Assembly: GCA_964531735.1 (NCBI GenBank)
Contig: CAZHGD010000076.1
Location: 1-32,150, forward strand
Direction: 5' to 3'
Origin: CAZHGD01 sp964531735
Lineage (GTDB): Bacteria; Armatimonadota; UBA10988
DNA: 32,150 nucleotides
Part shown: positions 8,451 through 15,944 of the stretch, one piece after another
Position numbering within the stretch: position 1 is the first letter of the stretch
Layout of the letters: every line of letters starts with the position of its first letter
Made by a program: the position numbers and the translations under genes
The notes under the pieces: generated by a model
What the model saw: only the letters and a program-made list of their open reading frames with translations
Database searches by the model: none
Told to the model about the DNA's origin: nothing

Positions 8451-8666
8451 CGGCGGCGATGGCGGATCCGGGGGGCCTTAAGTCAATGCCGTTCGGTCCT
8501 GATCCGCTATCGTCCCCGGTTCCGTTGCTGCTTAAGTCAATGCCGTTCGGTCCTGGCCCGTTTATGTTTGTTTATGTCCCTGACCCGTTCATGTTCCAAT
8601 CAATGGGTCCTGACCCCTTTATGTTCCCATGTCCCCAATCAATGGGTCCTGACCCGTATATGTTCC
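8384..8666 (+). repeat. Cluster of five full and one partial short repeats with GGGTC-CT-GACCC palindromic core
   Basis: Copies are at 8384-8409, 8477-8506, 8531-8567, 8577-8597 (partial), 8598-8627 and 8637-8666. The best-preserved copies read AATCAATGGGTCCTGACCC and then a run close to CTTTATGTTCC. The two middle copies share a variant left half, CTTAAGTCAATGCCGTTCGG. The core GGGTCCTGACCC is a 5+5 palindrome with a 2-nt centre. Spacing between copies is irregular (about 10-70 bp), so it is not a CRISPR array. The arrangement resembles REP/RAYT-type palindromic repeats, but no transposase is in the window. Inverted relatives are at 10235-10310. Confidence 0.8.
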
Positions 8667-8706
8667 GCCTAAGCGGCCGGCGGCTGATTGAGATTCTTAG
8701 CAATAG

Positions 8707-9852
8707 CTAGCGGGCGTGGTCACGGCGTGGTTCGGTGGCTTGAATATGACGAAATGCGTCGCCTTGGTAGGGCCTTCCGGAATAGGCGCTCGGAAGGCGG
8801 CTGCCCGCGGGCCAGAATGTGGAGTCGTTGTATATTGCCCCGGCTAGATCTGAACCGTGGAGGCAAGCTCCATCGAGATTCGCCCCGATGAAGTCGGCCC
8901 CGCGGAGGTCCGCGCCGCTAAGATTCGCCCCGCTGAGTCTTGCCCCGCGGAGGCCGGCCTCCCTGAGATCCGCCCCGCTGAGGTCGGCCCCGCTAAGATC
9001 CGCCTCCCGCAGATTCGCGAAGTGCAGGTTCGCCCTAGCGAGGCCAGCCCGGCTGAGGTTAGCGTACATGAGGTCGGCCGATTCCAAATACGCCTCGCTG
9101 AGGTCCGCGCCGTGGCCATCGCCCTGCCTACCATGGCTGGACAACTCCGCGATTCGGGTCCATTTGGCCTCAACGCGGGTCCGTCGGCTGAACACTGCGT
9201 CCCGAAGGCGCGCCAAGCGCAGGTCCGCACCGGTCAGGTCAGCGTCGTCCAGGTTAGCCTGTTCGAGGTCCGAACCGCGGAGGTCGGCCCCCCTGAGATC
9301 GGCTCTGCTCAGGTCCGACCGACACAGCCTTGCGCGACGCAGATCCGCTTTGCGGAAGTCGAGGCCATGGAGGTACGCATCTGCGAGTTCTGCCCCTTGG
9401 AGGTCGCCTTGGGGAAGGCCACCGTTGTTCTGTAAGTACCAGACACCGCGCCAATTCTCTCGGCCGTTGTCGCCAAACCGCGTCCCGTGCATGCGCGCCA
9501 CGTCGAGGACCGCGTTGTGCAGGTTAGCCCCTTCGAAGTTCGCGCCTTTCAGGTTCGCCACCTTGAGGTTTGCATCGGATAAGTTCGCCCCTCGTAGGTC
9601 TGCCTTCCCGAGGTTCGTCCAACCCAGCAATGCCCCCCTGAGGTCAGCTCCCCGAAGATCCGCACCGCTGAGATTGGCTCCTATGAGATCGGCTCGCCGA
9701 AGGTCCGCACCGCGCATGTCGCGTCCGTGCCAGTCCCTCGTGCATCCCACGGTCACCGCGATTGTCATGCAGCACAAACAGCGGCCAACACCTCGAACCG
9801 CCTTTGGCCACCGTGGTGACCCATCGCCTTCAGGAGCGGTCAGAAAGGCCAT
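8707..9852 (-). CDS. Pentapeptide-repeat protein, probably exported or lipid-anchored
   Basis: 381 residues from ATG 9852, which has GGAGG 6 nt upstream; ATGs at 9858 and 9894 are in frame but badly placed for that site. Residues 1-24 carry basic amino acids, followed by a short hydrophobic run (CLCCMTIAVTVG) ending at Cys37, a possible lipobox (VTVGC, not a perfect match). From about residue 45 to 350 the protein is built of A(D/N)LXX pentapeptides, which fold into a right-handed quadrilateral beta-helix. The run is broken by a non-repeat stretch with GDNGRENWRGVWYLQNN, and again by RRTRVEAKWTRIAELSSHGRQGDG. Pentapeptide proteins include DNA mimics that protect gyrase (Qnr, MfpA), effectors and structural proteins; an exported form argues against gyrase protection. 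The gene stands alone between two repeat-rich gaps, so its role cannot be read from its neighbours. Confidence 0.9.
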   Translation of the reverse strand: MAFLTAPEGDGSPRWPKAVRGVGRCLCCMTIAVTVGCTRDWHGRDMRGADLRRADLIGANLSGADLRGADLRGALLGWTNLGKADLRGANLSDANLKVANLKGANFEGANLHNAVLDVARMHGTRFGDNGRENWRGVWYLQNNGGLPQGDLQGAELADAYLHGLDFRKADLRRARLCRSDLSRADLRGADLRGSDLEQANLDDADLTGADLRLARLRDAVFSRRTRVEAKWTRIAELSSHGRQGDGHGADLSEAYLESADLMYANLSRAGLARANLHFANLREADLSGADLSGADLREAGLRGARLSGANLSGADLRGADFIGANLDGACLHGSDLAGAIYNDSTFWPAGSRLPSAYSGRPYQGDAFRHIQATEPRRDHAR

Positions 9853-10094
9853 GGTCATCCTCCGTGCCAGGGGCACCGTTGCTCCAAGCCGCATCAGACA
9901 ACCCGCTCACGCAACGCGATCAGCCCACCCTCGCTCCTCTGAACGAAGGGGGTGCGTCTATGGTTCCCGCAAGCCCTTGGCGCGGTGACCGGAGTCAGGA
10001 GGAGTGCGCGTACCACCGGCATCCTTCGGCCACCCCGCGGGCTGGAACCGAATCCTGATCCGAGTGGCGCTTCCGGTCCCGTGCCTGCTCGGTT

Positions 10095-10213
10095 CGCCAT
10101 GGCGAGCGCAGTGCAGCAATCTCCGCTCCGACAGTGCGGATCTGTGCGGTGGCCGGACCGACGGGCAGATACGTAGCAGTAGCGAAGATTGGATCGCTTG
10201 GTTCGCGATGACG
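10095..10213. mobile_element. Degenerate MITE-like inverted-repeat element, about 119 bp
   Basis: The left arm (10095-10124) begins CGCCATGGCGAGCGCAGTG and runs on to CAATCTCC. The right arm (10184-10213) ends GGTTCGCGATGACG. Compared as reverse complements, the arms agree at about 20 of 30 positions. Both arms look like decayed copies of a repeat common in environmental bacterial genomes, with CGTCATTGCGAGCG on one side and CGCAATGACG on the other. That likeness is from memory and was not searched. It has no coding capacity. Confidence 0.5.
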
Positions 10214-10234
10214 AATTGGGCCGGCGCCGCGGCG

Positions 10235-10310
10235 GGGACAGCCAACGGGTCAGGACCCATTACCGGGACAGCCAACGGGTCAGACAGCCAACGGGTCAGG
10301 ACCCATTACC
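10235..10310 (-). repeat. Three tandem copies (one truncated) of a repeat sharing the GGGTC palindrome, inverted relative to 8384-8666
   Basis: Copies are at 10235-10264, 10265-10283 (truncated) and 10283-10310. Each begins ACAGCCAACGGGTCAG and, when complete, continues GACCCATTACC. On the minus strand the complete copies contain AATGGGTCCTGACCCG, the same 16 bp found at 8641-8656 on the plus strand. The outer flanks differ (GTTGGCTGTC here, TATATGTTCC there), so these are related but separate subfamilies. Confidence 0.8.
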
Positions 10311-10478
10311 GCGCCGAGAGCCGCCGCTCTGGGTCCACCCGGGCCTGCTTCCTGCCTGCCATACAACCCAACGCGGCACCCACTACGGCGAGCGGCGGTC
10401 CGGGACCATCCTCGACAAGGTCAGCCGCAAAGTGGGCGGGCACGCCCTGTTCTTCGTGGCGCATCGGCGCCCGTCCGC

Positions 10479-11570
10479 CTACGACCTCTCCAACATCCGC
10501 TCCAGCGCCACCCGCGCCCACAGGGCCACATCCTCGGGTACCTCGATGCGGTTGGGCACGCGGCCCTCGATCAACTCTTCCAGGCACCAGCACAGGTGCT
10601 GCGGCGAGATGCGGTACATCGTGGCACACTGGCAGCGGCAGTCGTCCAGGCTGACGATGGTCTGCTCGGGGTACTGCTTGGCCAGGCGCTGCACGAGATG
10701 GATCTCGGTGCCGATGGCCCAGGTCGTGCCCGCCGGCGCCTCGCGCACCTGCTTGATGATGAACTCGGTGGAGCCCTGGTAGTCGGCGAGCTGGCAGGTC
10801 TCGAATGGGCACTCGGGGTGCACCAGGACCTTGACCTCGGGATAGCGCTCGCGCACCGCGCGCACGTGCTCCGGCACGATGCGCGCGTGGACCGAGCAGT
10901 AGCCCTTCCACAGGATGACTCGCGCGCGGTCGAGGGCCTCGGGCGTGTTGCCGCCCAGGTCCTGGGTCGGGTCCCAGACCACCATCTGGTCGAGGGGCAC
11001 GCCGAGCTTGTAGGCGGTATTGCGGCCGAGGTGCTGGTCGGGGAAGAACAGCAGCTTGTCGCCGGCGTCGAGCGCCCAGGCGACGATGGTGTCGGCATTG
11101 CCCGATGTGCAGACGCAGCCGTCGTGCCGGCCGACAAATGCCTTCAGCGCCGCGGCGCTGTTGACGTACGTCAGCGGCACGATCCGCTCACCCGGCAGCA
11201 AGTCGGACAGGGCCTCCCAGCACTCCTGGACATCCTCGACGACGGCCATGTCGGCCATCGAGCAGCCGGCGGCCACATCGGGCAGCACCACGGCTTGCCG
11301 CGGCTGCGAGAGGATGTCGGCGCCCTCGGCCATGAAGTGGACGCCGCAGAAGACGATGTAGTCGGCGTCCGGCCGCTGCAAGGAGAGCTGCGCCAGCTTC
11401 AGCGAGTCGCCGGTGAAGTCCGCGTAGCGGATGACCTCGTCACGCTGGTAGTGGTGCCCCAGGATGGTCAGCCGCGAACCGAGAGCCGACTTGGCGCGAG
11501 CGATCCGGTCGTCGATGGTGGCGGCCGGCAAGCGCATCAAGTCCTGCGGCAGCGGCGTCTGCACGAGCAT
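10479..11570 (-). CDS. nadA: Quinolinate synthase NadA
   Basis: 363 residues from ATG 11570, with GGAG 6 nt upstream; an upstream in-frame TTG (11588) is less likely. NadA condenses iminoaspartate with dihydroxyacetone phosphate to make quinolinate for NAD synthesis and needs one [4Fe-4S] cluster. The three cluster cysteines expected for the family are visible: Cys103 (DVAAGCSMAD), Cys225 (WKGYCSVH) and Cys315 (in CRCQCATMYRI). Other landmarks are ILGHHYQRDEV (36-46), FCGVHFMAE (74-82), VNSAAALKA (136-144) and HPECPFET (251-258). Several extra cysteines crowd the C-terminal cluster segment (311, 313, 327, 329). nadB and nadC are not in the window. It lies 93 bp after the DUF362 gene on the same strand and may be transcribed with it. 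Confidence 0.96.
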   Translation of the reverse strand: MLVQTPLPQDLMRLPAATIDDRIARAKSALGSRLTILGHHYQRDEVIRYADFTGDSLKLAQLSLQRPDADYIVFCGVHFMAEGADILSQPRQAVVLPDVAAGCSMADMAVVEDVQECWEALSDLLPGERIVPLTYVNSAAALKAFVGRHDGCVCTSGNADTIVAWALDAGDKLLFFPDQHLGRNTAYKLGVPLDQMVVWDPTQDLGGNTPEALDRARVILWKGYCSVHARIVPEHVRAVRERYPEVKVLVHPECPFETCQLADYQGSTEFIIKQVREAPAGTTWAIGTEIHLVQRLAKQYPEQTIVSLDDCRCQCATMYRISPQHLCWCLEELIEGRVPNRIEVPEDVALWARVALERMLERS

Positions 11571-11663
11571 CGGGCACTCCTTCAACAAGCACTAACGCCA
11601 GGAACCATGCGAGCCGAGGTTTCTTTCCTGCGAATGCGTGCAGCGAGGTGAACGCCGCCGGCC

Positions 11664-12647
11664 TCAGCTCAGATCGATGCGGATGACGTCGATGCGCGTC
11701 GGGTCGCTGATGCCCAGGCCCCGTGCCGGGTCGCCGGCGGTCTTCAAGTAGCGGGGCTCACGGCCCTCGCGCGCCAGCGGGCGCAGGCCCTTGTCCTTGC
11801 GCACGGCTTCGAGCAGTTGGCAGAAGACCACGTCGTGCGCCACCGGATCGCGGCTCAGCACGATGCTGTCGAGGGCCAGGCGCGAGCTCGGGCGGTTGAA
11901 CGGGCCACCGTGGTACAGCATGGTCAGCGCATCGCCGACGCACAGCCGGTGCTTGCCGGCGATGGGCGGCAGGCAGCAGACATCGGGAATGGCGGGATCG
12001 CAGTTGGTCTGGTGCAACTGGTCGGGCCGCATGATGCTGCCGTAGTGGTTCTTGAGCGCGCCGGTCAAGCCGGCGATGTTATGGTCCTTGAGGATGGGCA
12101 GATTGACGATGGCCGTCGTGCGCTCGGTGAGCAGCCGGGTGACCCGTTGCCGGACCACGCCGTAGGTGTGCTCCGCCGCGTCGTAGCCGATGCCGGGCTG
12201 GTCGGTCGAGACGACCGTGTAGCCGGCGGCGTTGCGCCCCATGGCAAACCCGTTGGCGGTCAGGTCGCCGGTGTTGCGGTCGAAGAGCCGGCAGGCGGCC
12301 TCAGCCACGCCGGCGCGCAAGACGCCGCCGGCGACCACGTCGGCCAGGTCGGGCGAGGTGGCGATGCCGTGCCCGAGGCCGTTGATCTTCAGGACGACCT
12401 CATCGCTGGGCTTGAAGACGGCTTGCCAGGCGGCCTCGCCGGTCTGGCTGGTGAGGCGCTCCATGCCGGCGGTGACCATGCGCTCCAGCAGCGGTCGGCG
12501 CTGGTCGCGCGGCAGCTTGGCGACGCCAGGCAGCTTGACCACCACCACCGTGGCGCGGTCGGACCCTTCGGCCCGCGCGCAACCGGACAACGCACCAGCC
12601 GCGGCCAGACCGCCGGCGGCCGTTGCCAGAAATGCTCGACGCTCCAT
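11664..12647 (-). CDS. DUF362 domain protein, Tat-exported lipoprotein candidate
   Basis: 327 residues. The N-terminus has a twin-arginine motif (ERRAFL, 2-7), a hydrophobic Ala/Gly run and a lipobox ending at Cys23 (LSGC), so a folded, possibly cofactor-bearing protein exported by Tat and anchored in a membrane is likely. The body fits the DUF362 family: VVLKINGLG (cf. KPN in relatives), a LPILKDHNIAGLTGALKNHYG block, then GDALTMLYHGGPF and DSIVLSRDPVAHD. Some relatives carry Fe-S binding sites; here NCDPAIPDVCCLPP has clustered cysteines but no ferredoxin motif. The function of DUF362 is not established. GAGGTG lies 7 nt before the ATG. The gene sits 65 bp after the second DUF4091 gene, which suggests one transcript for the two secreted products. 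Confidence 0.85.
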   Translation of the reverse strand: MERRAFLATAAGGLAAAGALSGCARAEGSDRATVVVVKLPGVAKLPRDQRRPLLERMVTAGMERLTSQTGEAAWQAVFKPSDEVVLKINGLGHGIATSPDLADVVAGGVLRAGVAEAACRLFDRNTGDLTANGFAMGRNAAGYTVVSTDQPGIGYDAAEHTYGVVRQRVTRLLTERTTAIVNLPILKDHNIAGLTGALKNHYGSIMRPDQLHQTNCDPAIPDVCCLPPIAGKHRLCVGDALTMLYHGGPFNRPSSRLALDSIVLSRDPVAHDVVFCQLLEAVRKDKGLRPLAREGREPRYLKTAGDPARGLGISDPTRIDVIRIDLS

Positions 12648-12712
12648 TCGCGCTCACCTCGCACCAATGACTGCCTGTACCCAACCACTCTGTGGCCGGA
12701 CAGTGTTCCCGA

Positions 12713-15700
12713 CTAGTCGGGTAGCACCATCAACGTGTGTTCGGGGCTCTGCCAGACTGGACGCCCGCAGGCATCGACCAGTTGCACTCGCAGCCGTACG
12801 GGTCCCCGCGTGGTGACCGGCAGGCAGCCACCGCCGGTGTCGGCGCGCAGGCTTGCGGCGTGCGTCTCGCAGCCGTTGCTGAGCAGCACCCGCAGTCGGT
12901 GGCGGGCGCGTTCGAACGCAGACAGGCCGAGTTGCACCGGCAGGTCGACCACCGCGCCATTGCTGAGCAGGCCGTCGGGCTGCGCCATGGTCGCCGGTTC
13001 GGGCGTCTCCACCACCAGCTTCGTGGTGTTGGCAGGGCGGTCGACCGCGCCCCAGGTCAGCGCCATCTCATGGCGGCCCGGCCGGCGCAGGCTGACCGGC
13101 AGCGCGACGGTCCGGCAGCCGCCGGCCGGCAGCGCCACCTGGCGGGCGCCAACGCCGCGGCACTGCACGGCAGCCGTCGCCGGCGTGGCGCTCTGGCAGC
13201 GTAGCGTCACGCCCAGCGTCTGCCGGCCCCACTGATCGGGCAGACACAGCCCGGTCAGCGCCACGGCGCCTTGCTGCAACAGGGCGATGCCGAAGCGCGA
13301 CGGTACATGGAAGCCGTCGTAGGTGCATGACCAGGCGGTGTGCGGCTGCGGGTCACCAGCGGTGTAGCGGCTGCGGCCGAAGTTCATGGCCATGACCGGC
13401 TCGCGCTTGACGCCGGCCTTGGCCAGCTCCGTCCAAGGCAGCGCCATCTCGACCGTCCAGCCGTCGGCGCGCCGGCCGACGGCGGTCTTCACCGCCGGGT
13501 TCCAGCTCTGCGCGTCCTGATTGGCCTCGTCCAGGACCACGTTGGCCGTGGTCACGATCAGGTGCGCGTAGGCCTGGCGGGCGGCACCGGCGACGAAGAA
13601 CTCGACGCTGTCCTCCAGCCAGACCGGACCGTCGTGCTGCCGCTCCGGCGCGGCCACCTCGCGCATGGCCGGCTCGGGACAGTCGATGGCCACGTACAGG
13701 GCCTGGTCATCGCTCAAGACGCGCGCCGACGTGGCCAGTCGGGCTGGCTGCCCGGTGCGGATGTCGGTGAAGCCGGCCAGGTTGGCACTGTTGCGCCAGG
13801 CGGCGTCGTCGAGGTTGCCGTCAACGGTCGGCGCCGGCGCGGCGCCGGCCACCGAGGCCACCGGCAGCGGCGACTTGCGCGTGGCCTCGGTGACCTTCAC
13901 GCGCAACGTGAACTGCTGCTCGGCGACGGCGGCGGCGCGCACCGGCCGCCCATCCAGGACGGCCTGCAGTTCGACAATCCGCTCCGCGACCAGCCGCCGC
14001 ACCTGCTGGAGCCGACTGGTGTCGAACACGACCGAACCCATCGGGTTGAACCAGGGCACGCCGGCCACCAGGCCGTCGAGGGTGGTCTGGGCCTCGGTCG
14101 CCGCCTGCCGGACCGCCGGTTGGGCGCTGGCCAGCGCCTCGGTGATGAGGCCCTGCAACGTGGCGAGGTAGACGTAGTCGTCCACGCCTTCGCGTAGCGA
14201 TTCCCAAGCGATGGTCGGAATGGCGCCCTGGTAGGTGCTCCAGTCGTCCGGCTTCAGGAGCTGCGGATAGGCGGTGCACTGCTCCTTCGGCTCGTACTCG
14301 TTCTGACGCACGCCGTCGAAGTCGTTGAACACGTCCTCATGCGGCCGGCAGAAGGTCCAGGTGGCTTCGGCGCGCGCACCCGATTTCCAGAACAGCAGGC
14401 CCGCGCCGTAGCGGTTGTGGAACATGAAGCCTTCCTGCGGGAAGGGGTTCACATACGAGCCGGTGCCATACCACCAGAACTCGGCGCCGGTCTTCGCGCA
14501 GGCCTCGCGCGCCTCCTTGGCGCGTTGCTCGTGGCTGATCAGCCCGACCACGAAGCACGGCGCGGTCAGGTAGGCCGAAGCCTTCTCGAGGAAGCTGGGC
14601 ACGTAGAACGTGGCGTAGGTGCGGGCGCCGGCGTCGTGCCAGGCCTGGTAGTCCTGAATGGCGTAGGTGTTGTCGCCGGTCGGTTCGTCGACGCCGTAGT
14701 AGTACCACTTCGACGGCAGGTCGGCGGTGGCGGCCAGGGCGGCCTTGGCAATGGCGCGCACGCCGGCCTTGACCTCCTCGGGCCACTCGCCCTTGTGCAG
14801 GTCGGGCTTGATGCCGAGCGCCTGGCAGACCAGTTCGGGCCCGGCGGAGCCGATGACGTGCGGGCCGAACATGCCGGCCTGCTCGCACAGCTTGGCGATC
14901 CGGCGGTAGGGGCCGGCGTCGAAGGTGACTTGGCCCTGCTTGAGCCGCGACACATCCGGCCGGCCCATCGGACCCTCGATCAGGCCGTCCATGCCGTGCC
15001 GGCGGTAGTCCTTCAGTTCGGCCAGGATCTGCGCCTCCGACATGCGGTTCCAGCGACCGGAGTCACCGTAGAGGAGCCACGACCGGTCTTTGGGCCGGCG
15101 CAGCTTGATCGGCAGCACCTCGATGGTGAGCGGCAGGACCAGGCTCTGCTCCCGCGTGCTGCCGACCGTGACCTGCGCCTCGTAGCGGCCGGCCGGGGCA
15201 TTCTGCGGCGCGGTGAGCGTCAGCCAGAAGCCCTGGGTCTCGCCGGCGCCGAGGTCGAACGGCACCTCCTGCAGCACGCCGCGCTTGAACGGCACCATCT
15301 TGCGTCCGCCGGCGCACGGCAACAGCAGTTCCGGCGTCAGGTACCACTGGCGCGACTTCCAGCCGGTGCGCTGCGGCCAGCAGTGCATCTGGCGGACGTC
15401 GACGCTCAGCGGCGCGCCCTTCAGGTCAGCCGTGACGGTCAGGCCCGGGAGCCGCACGAGCGAGTAGACGGCGAAGCAGACCGGCTCATCCTCGCCGGGC
15501 GCCAGGAAGACGCGCAAGCGATCGACGCGCTCGGTCGGCTTGGGCACACGGTAGGTCCGGTACGCACCGGGGTCGGACGCCACGTAGGCCATCATGCCGG
15601 CGCGCTGCTCGGCTTCTGTCGGGTCTGGAGCGGTCCAGTTCTGCAGGGGCCGAGTGGCTTCCTTGAACTCCGGGCCCGGATCGACCCGGTCGTAGGTGAC

Positions 15701-15784
15701 CGAGCCGATGGTCACGGGTCCGGTGGCCTGGGCCCAGACGGTGGACAGACAGCAGATGCTCAGCAGGCAGACGAGGCGGCGCAT
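12713..15784 (-). CDS. Secreted DUF4091/GH123-like protein with C-terminal CBM9-like domain
   Basis: 1023 residues. The signal peptide is about residues 1-21 (ending VWAQA). A beta-sandwich N-terminal region (about 25-225) precedes a TIM-barrel-like domain with YYYGVDEPTG at 361-370, giving an adjacent Asp366-Glu367 pair as in GH123. The DUF4091 signature LREGVDDYVYLATLQ is at about 530-544. Residues about 651-836 form a CBM9-like domain, with APTVDGNLDDAAW at the start, ALYVAIDCPEP, DSVEFFV and GWTVEMALPW; such domains often bind sugar chain ends. A last beta domain of unknown kind (about 850-1020) follows. The domain order differs from the 5197-8079 protein, where binding modules come first. 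It is divergent from the Gfo/Idh/MocA gene at 15945 across a 160-bp promoter region. The substrate is unknown. Confidence 0.88.
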   Translation of the reverse strand: MRRLVCLLSICCLSTVWAQATGPVTIGSVTYDRVDPGPEFKEATRPLQNWTAPDPTEAEQRAGMMAYVASDPGAYRTYRVPKPTERVDRLRVFLAPGEDEPVCFAVYSLVRLPGLTVTADLKGAPLSVDVRQMHCWPQRTGWKSRQWYLTPELLLPCAGGRKMVPFKRGVLQEVPFDLGAGETQGFWLTLTAPQNAPAGRYEAQVTVGSTREQSLVLPLTIEVLPIKLRRPKDRSWLLYGDSGRWNRMSEAQILAELKDYRRHGMDGLIEGPMGRPDVSRLKQGQVTFDAGPYRRIAKLCEQAGMFGPHVIGSAGPELVCQALGIKPDLHKGEWPEEVKAGVRAIAKAALAATADLPSKWYYYGVDEPTGDNTYAIQDYQAWHDAGARTYATFYVPSFLEKASAYLTAPCFVVGLISHEQRAKEAREACAKTGAEFWWYGTGSYVNPFPQEGFMFHNRYGAGLLFWKSGARAEATWTFCRPHEDVFNDFDGVRQNEYEPKEQCTAYPQLLKPDDWSTYQGAIPTIAWESLREGVDDYVYLATLQGLITEALASAQPAVRQAATEAQTTLDGLVAGVPWFNPMGSVVFDTSRLQQVRRLVAERIVELQAVLDGRPVRAAAVAEQQFTLRVKVTEATRKSPLPVASVAGAAPAPTVDGNLDDAAWRNSANLAGFTDIRTGQPARLATSARVLSDDQALYVAIDCPEPAMREVAAPERQHDGPVWLEDSVEFFVAGAARQAYAHLIVTTANVVLDEANQDAQSWNPAVKTAVGRRADGWTVEMALPWTELAKAGVKREPVMAMNFGRSRYTAGDPQPHTAWSCTYDGFHVPSRFGIALLQQGAVALTGLCLPDQWGRQTLGVTLRCQSATPATAAVQCRGVGARQVALPAGGCRTVALPVSLRRPGRHEMALTWGAVDRPANTTKLVVETPEPATMAQPDGLLSNGAVVDLPVQLGLSAFERARHRLRVLLSNGCETHAASLRADTGGGCLPVTTRGPVRLRVQLVDACGRPVWQSPEHTLMVLPD

Positions 15785-15820
15785 GGGCAGTCCTTCCTCA
15801 ACCGGCGACGTTACCCGCGA

Positions 15821-15850
15821 ACGCTAACCTGCCGGCCCCGTCGGCGTCAA
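15821..15850 (-). promoter_or_regulatory. Candidate promoter for the second DUF4091 gene
   Basis: On the minus strand TTGACG (15850-15845) is followed after 18 bp by TAGCGT (15826-15821). The -35 box is strong, the -10 box matches only 3 of 6. The ATG is 36 bp downstream, after a GAGGAAGGA ribosome site. Confidence 0.4.
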
Positions 15851-15887
15851 GGACCGGTTGAACGCGGCGACGATGGGGCCGACGCGG

Positions 15888-15916
15888 TTGACGCCTGAAG
15901 GCCGATTGAGTAGACT
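15888..15916 (+). promoter_or_regulatory. Promoter for the Gfo/Idh/MocA gene at 15945
   Basis: TTGACG (15888-15893) and TAGACT (15911-15916) are separated by exactly 17 bp. The predicted start of transcription is near 15923, about 20 nt before the start codon, with GAAAGGAG in between. Confidence 0.65.
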
Positions 15917-15944
15917 CCGGCGCGTCACAGGAAAGGAGTCCATG

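Larger units (their letters stand above)
8080..8706. other. Repeat-rich non-coding stretch between the DUF4091 gene and the pentapeptide gene
   Basis: These 627 bp hold no credible gene. They contain a 15-bp-stem hairpin (8188-8237), a 20-bp direct repeat (8351-8370 and 8431-8450), and a cluster of short repeats with a palindromic core (8384-8666). A plus-strand open frame crosses the region, but its repeated peptide is a by-product of the DNA repeats, and the first repeat copy falls in another frame. The promoter of the DUF4091 gene should be at the left end but none could be recognised. Confidence 0.7.
9853..10478. other. Repeat-rich non-coding stretch upstream of the pentapeptide gene
   Basis: These 626 bp hold a degenerate inverted-repeat element (10095-10213) and a block of direct repeats (10235-10310). 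Open frames on both strands here are short, arginine-rich and match nothing I recognise. The pentapeptide gene's promoter should be near 9870-9950 on the minus strand, but no clear -10/-35 pair is visible. From 10311 to 10478 I see nothing. Confidence 0.6.

Noticed and set aside
5284..8481. Long plus-strand frames over the first DUF4091 gene
   Set aside because: Rich in His, Arg, Val and Gln with no motif; typical shadows of a GC-rich gene on the other strand.
8384..8666. Possible CRISPR array
   Set aside because: Spacing between copies is irregular and short, the repeats vary, and there are no cas genes in the window.
8303..8710. Plus-strand open frame whose translation repeats SMGPDPFMF-like peptides
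   Set aside because: The peptide repetition follows from the DNA repeats; the copy at 8384 is in another frame, there is no ribosome site, and the rest is arginine-rich low-complexity.
8819..9988. 389-codon plus-strand frame antisense to the pentapeptide gene
   Set aside because: Its APxRSAPLR pattern is the reverse image of the A(D/N)LRG repeats; the pentapeptide reading has the ribosome site and the known fold.
10189..10782. Plus-strand frame with TILDKVSRKVGGHALFFVAHR as a possible decayed gene
   Set aside because: The start lies in the mobile repeats, the end lies over nadA, and I recognise no family; too weak to call a pseudogene.
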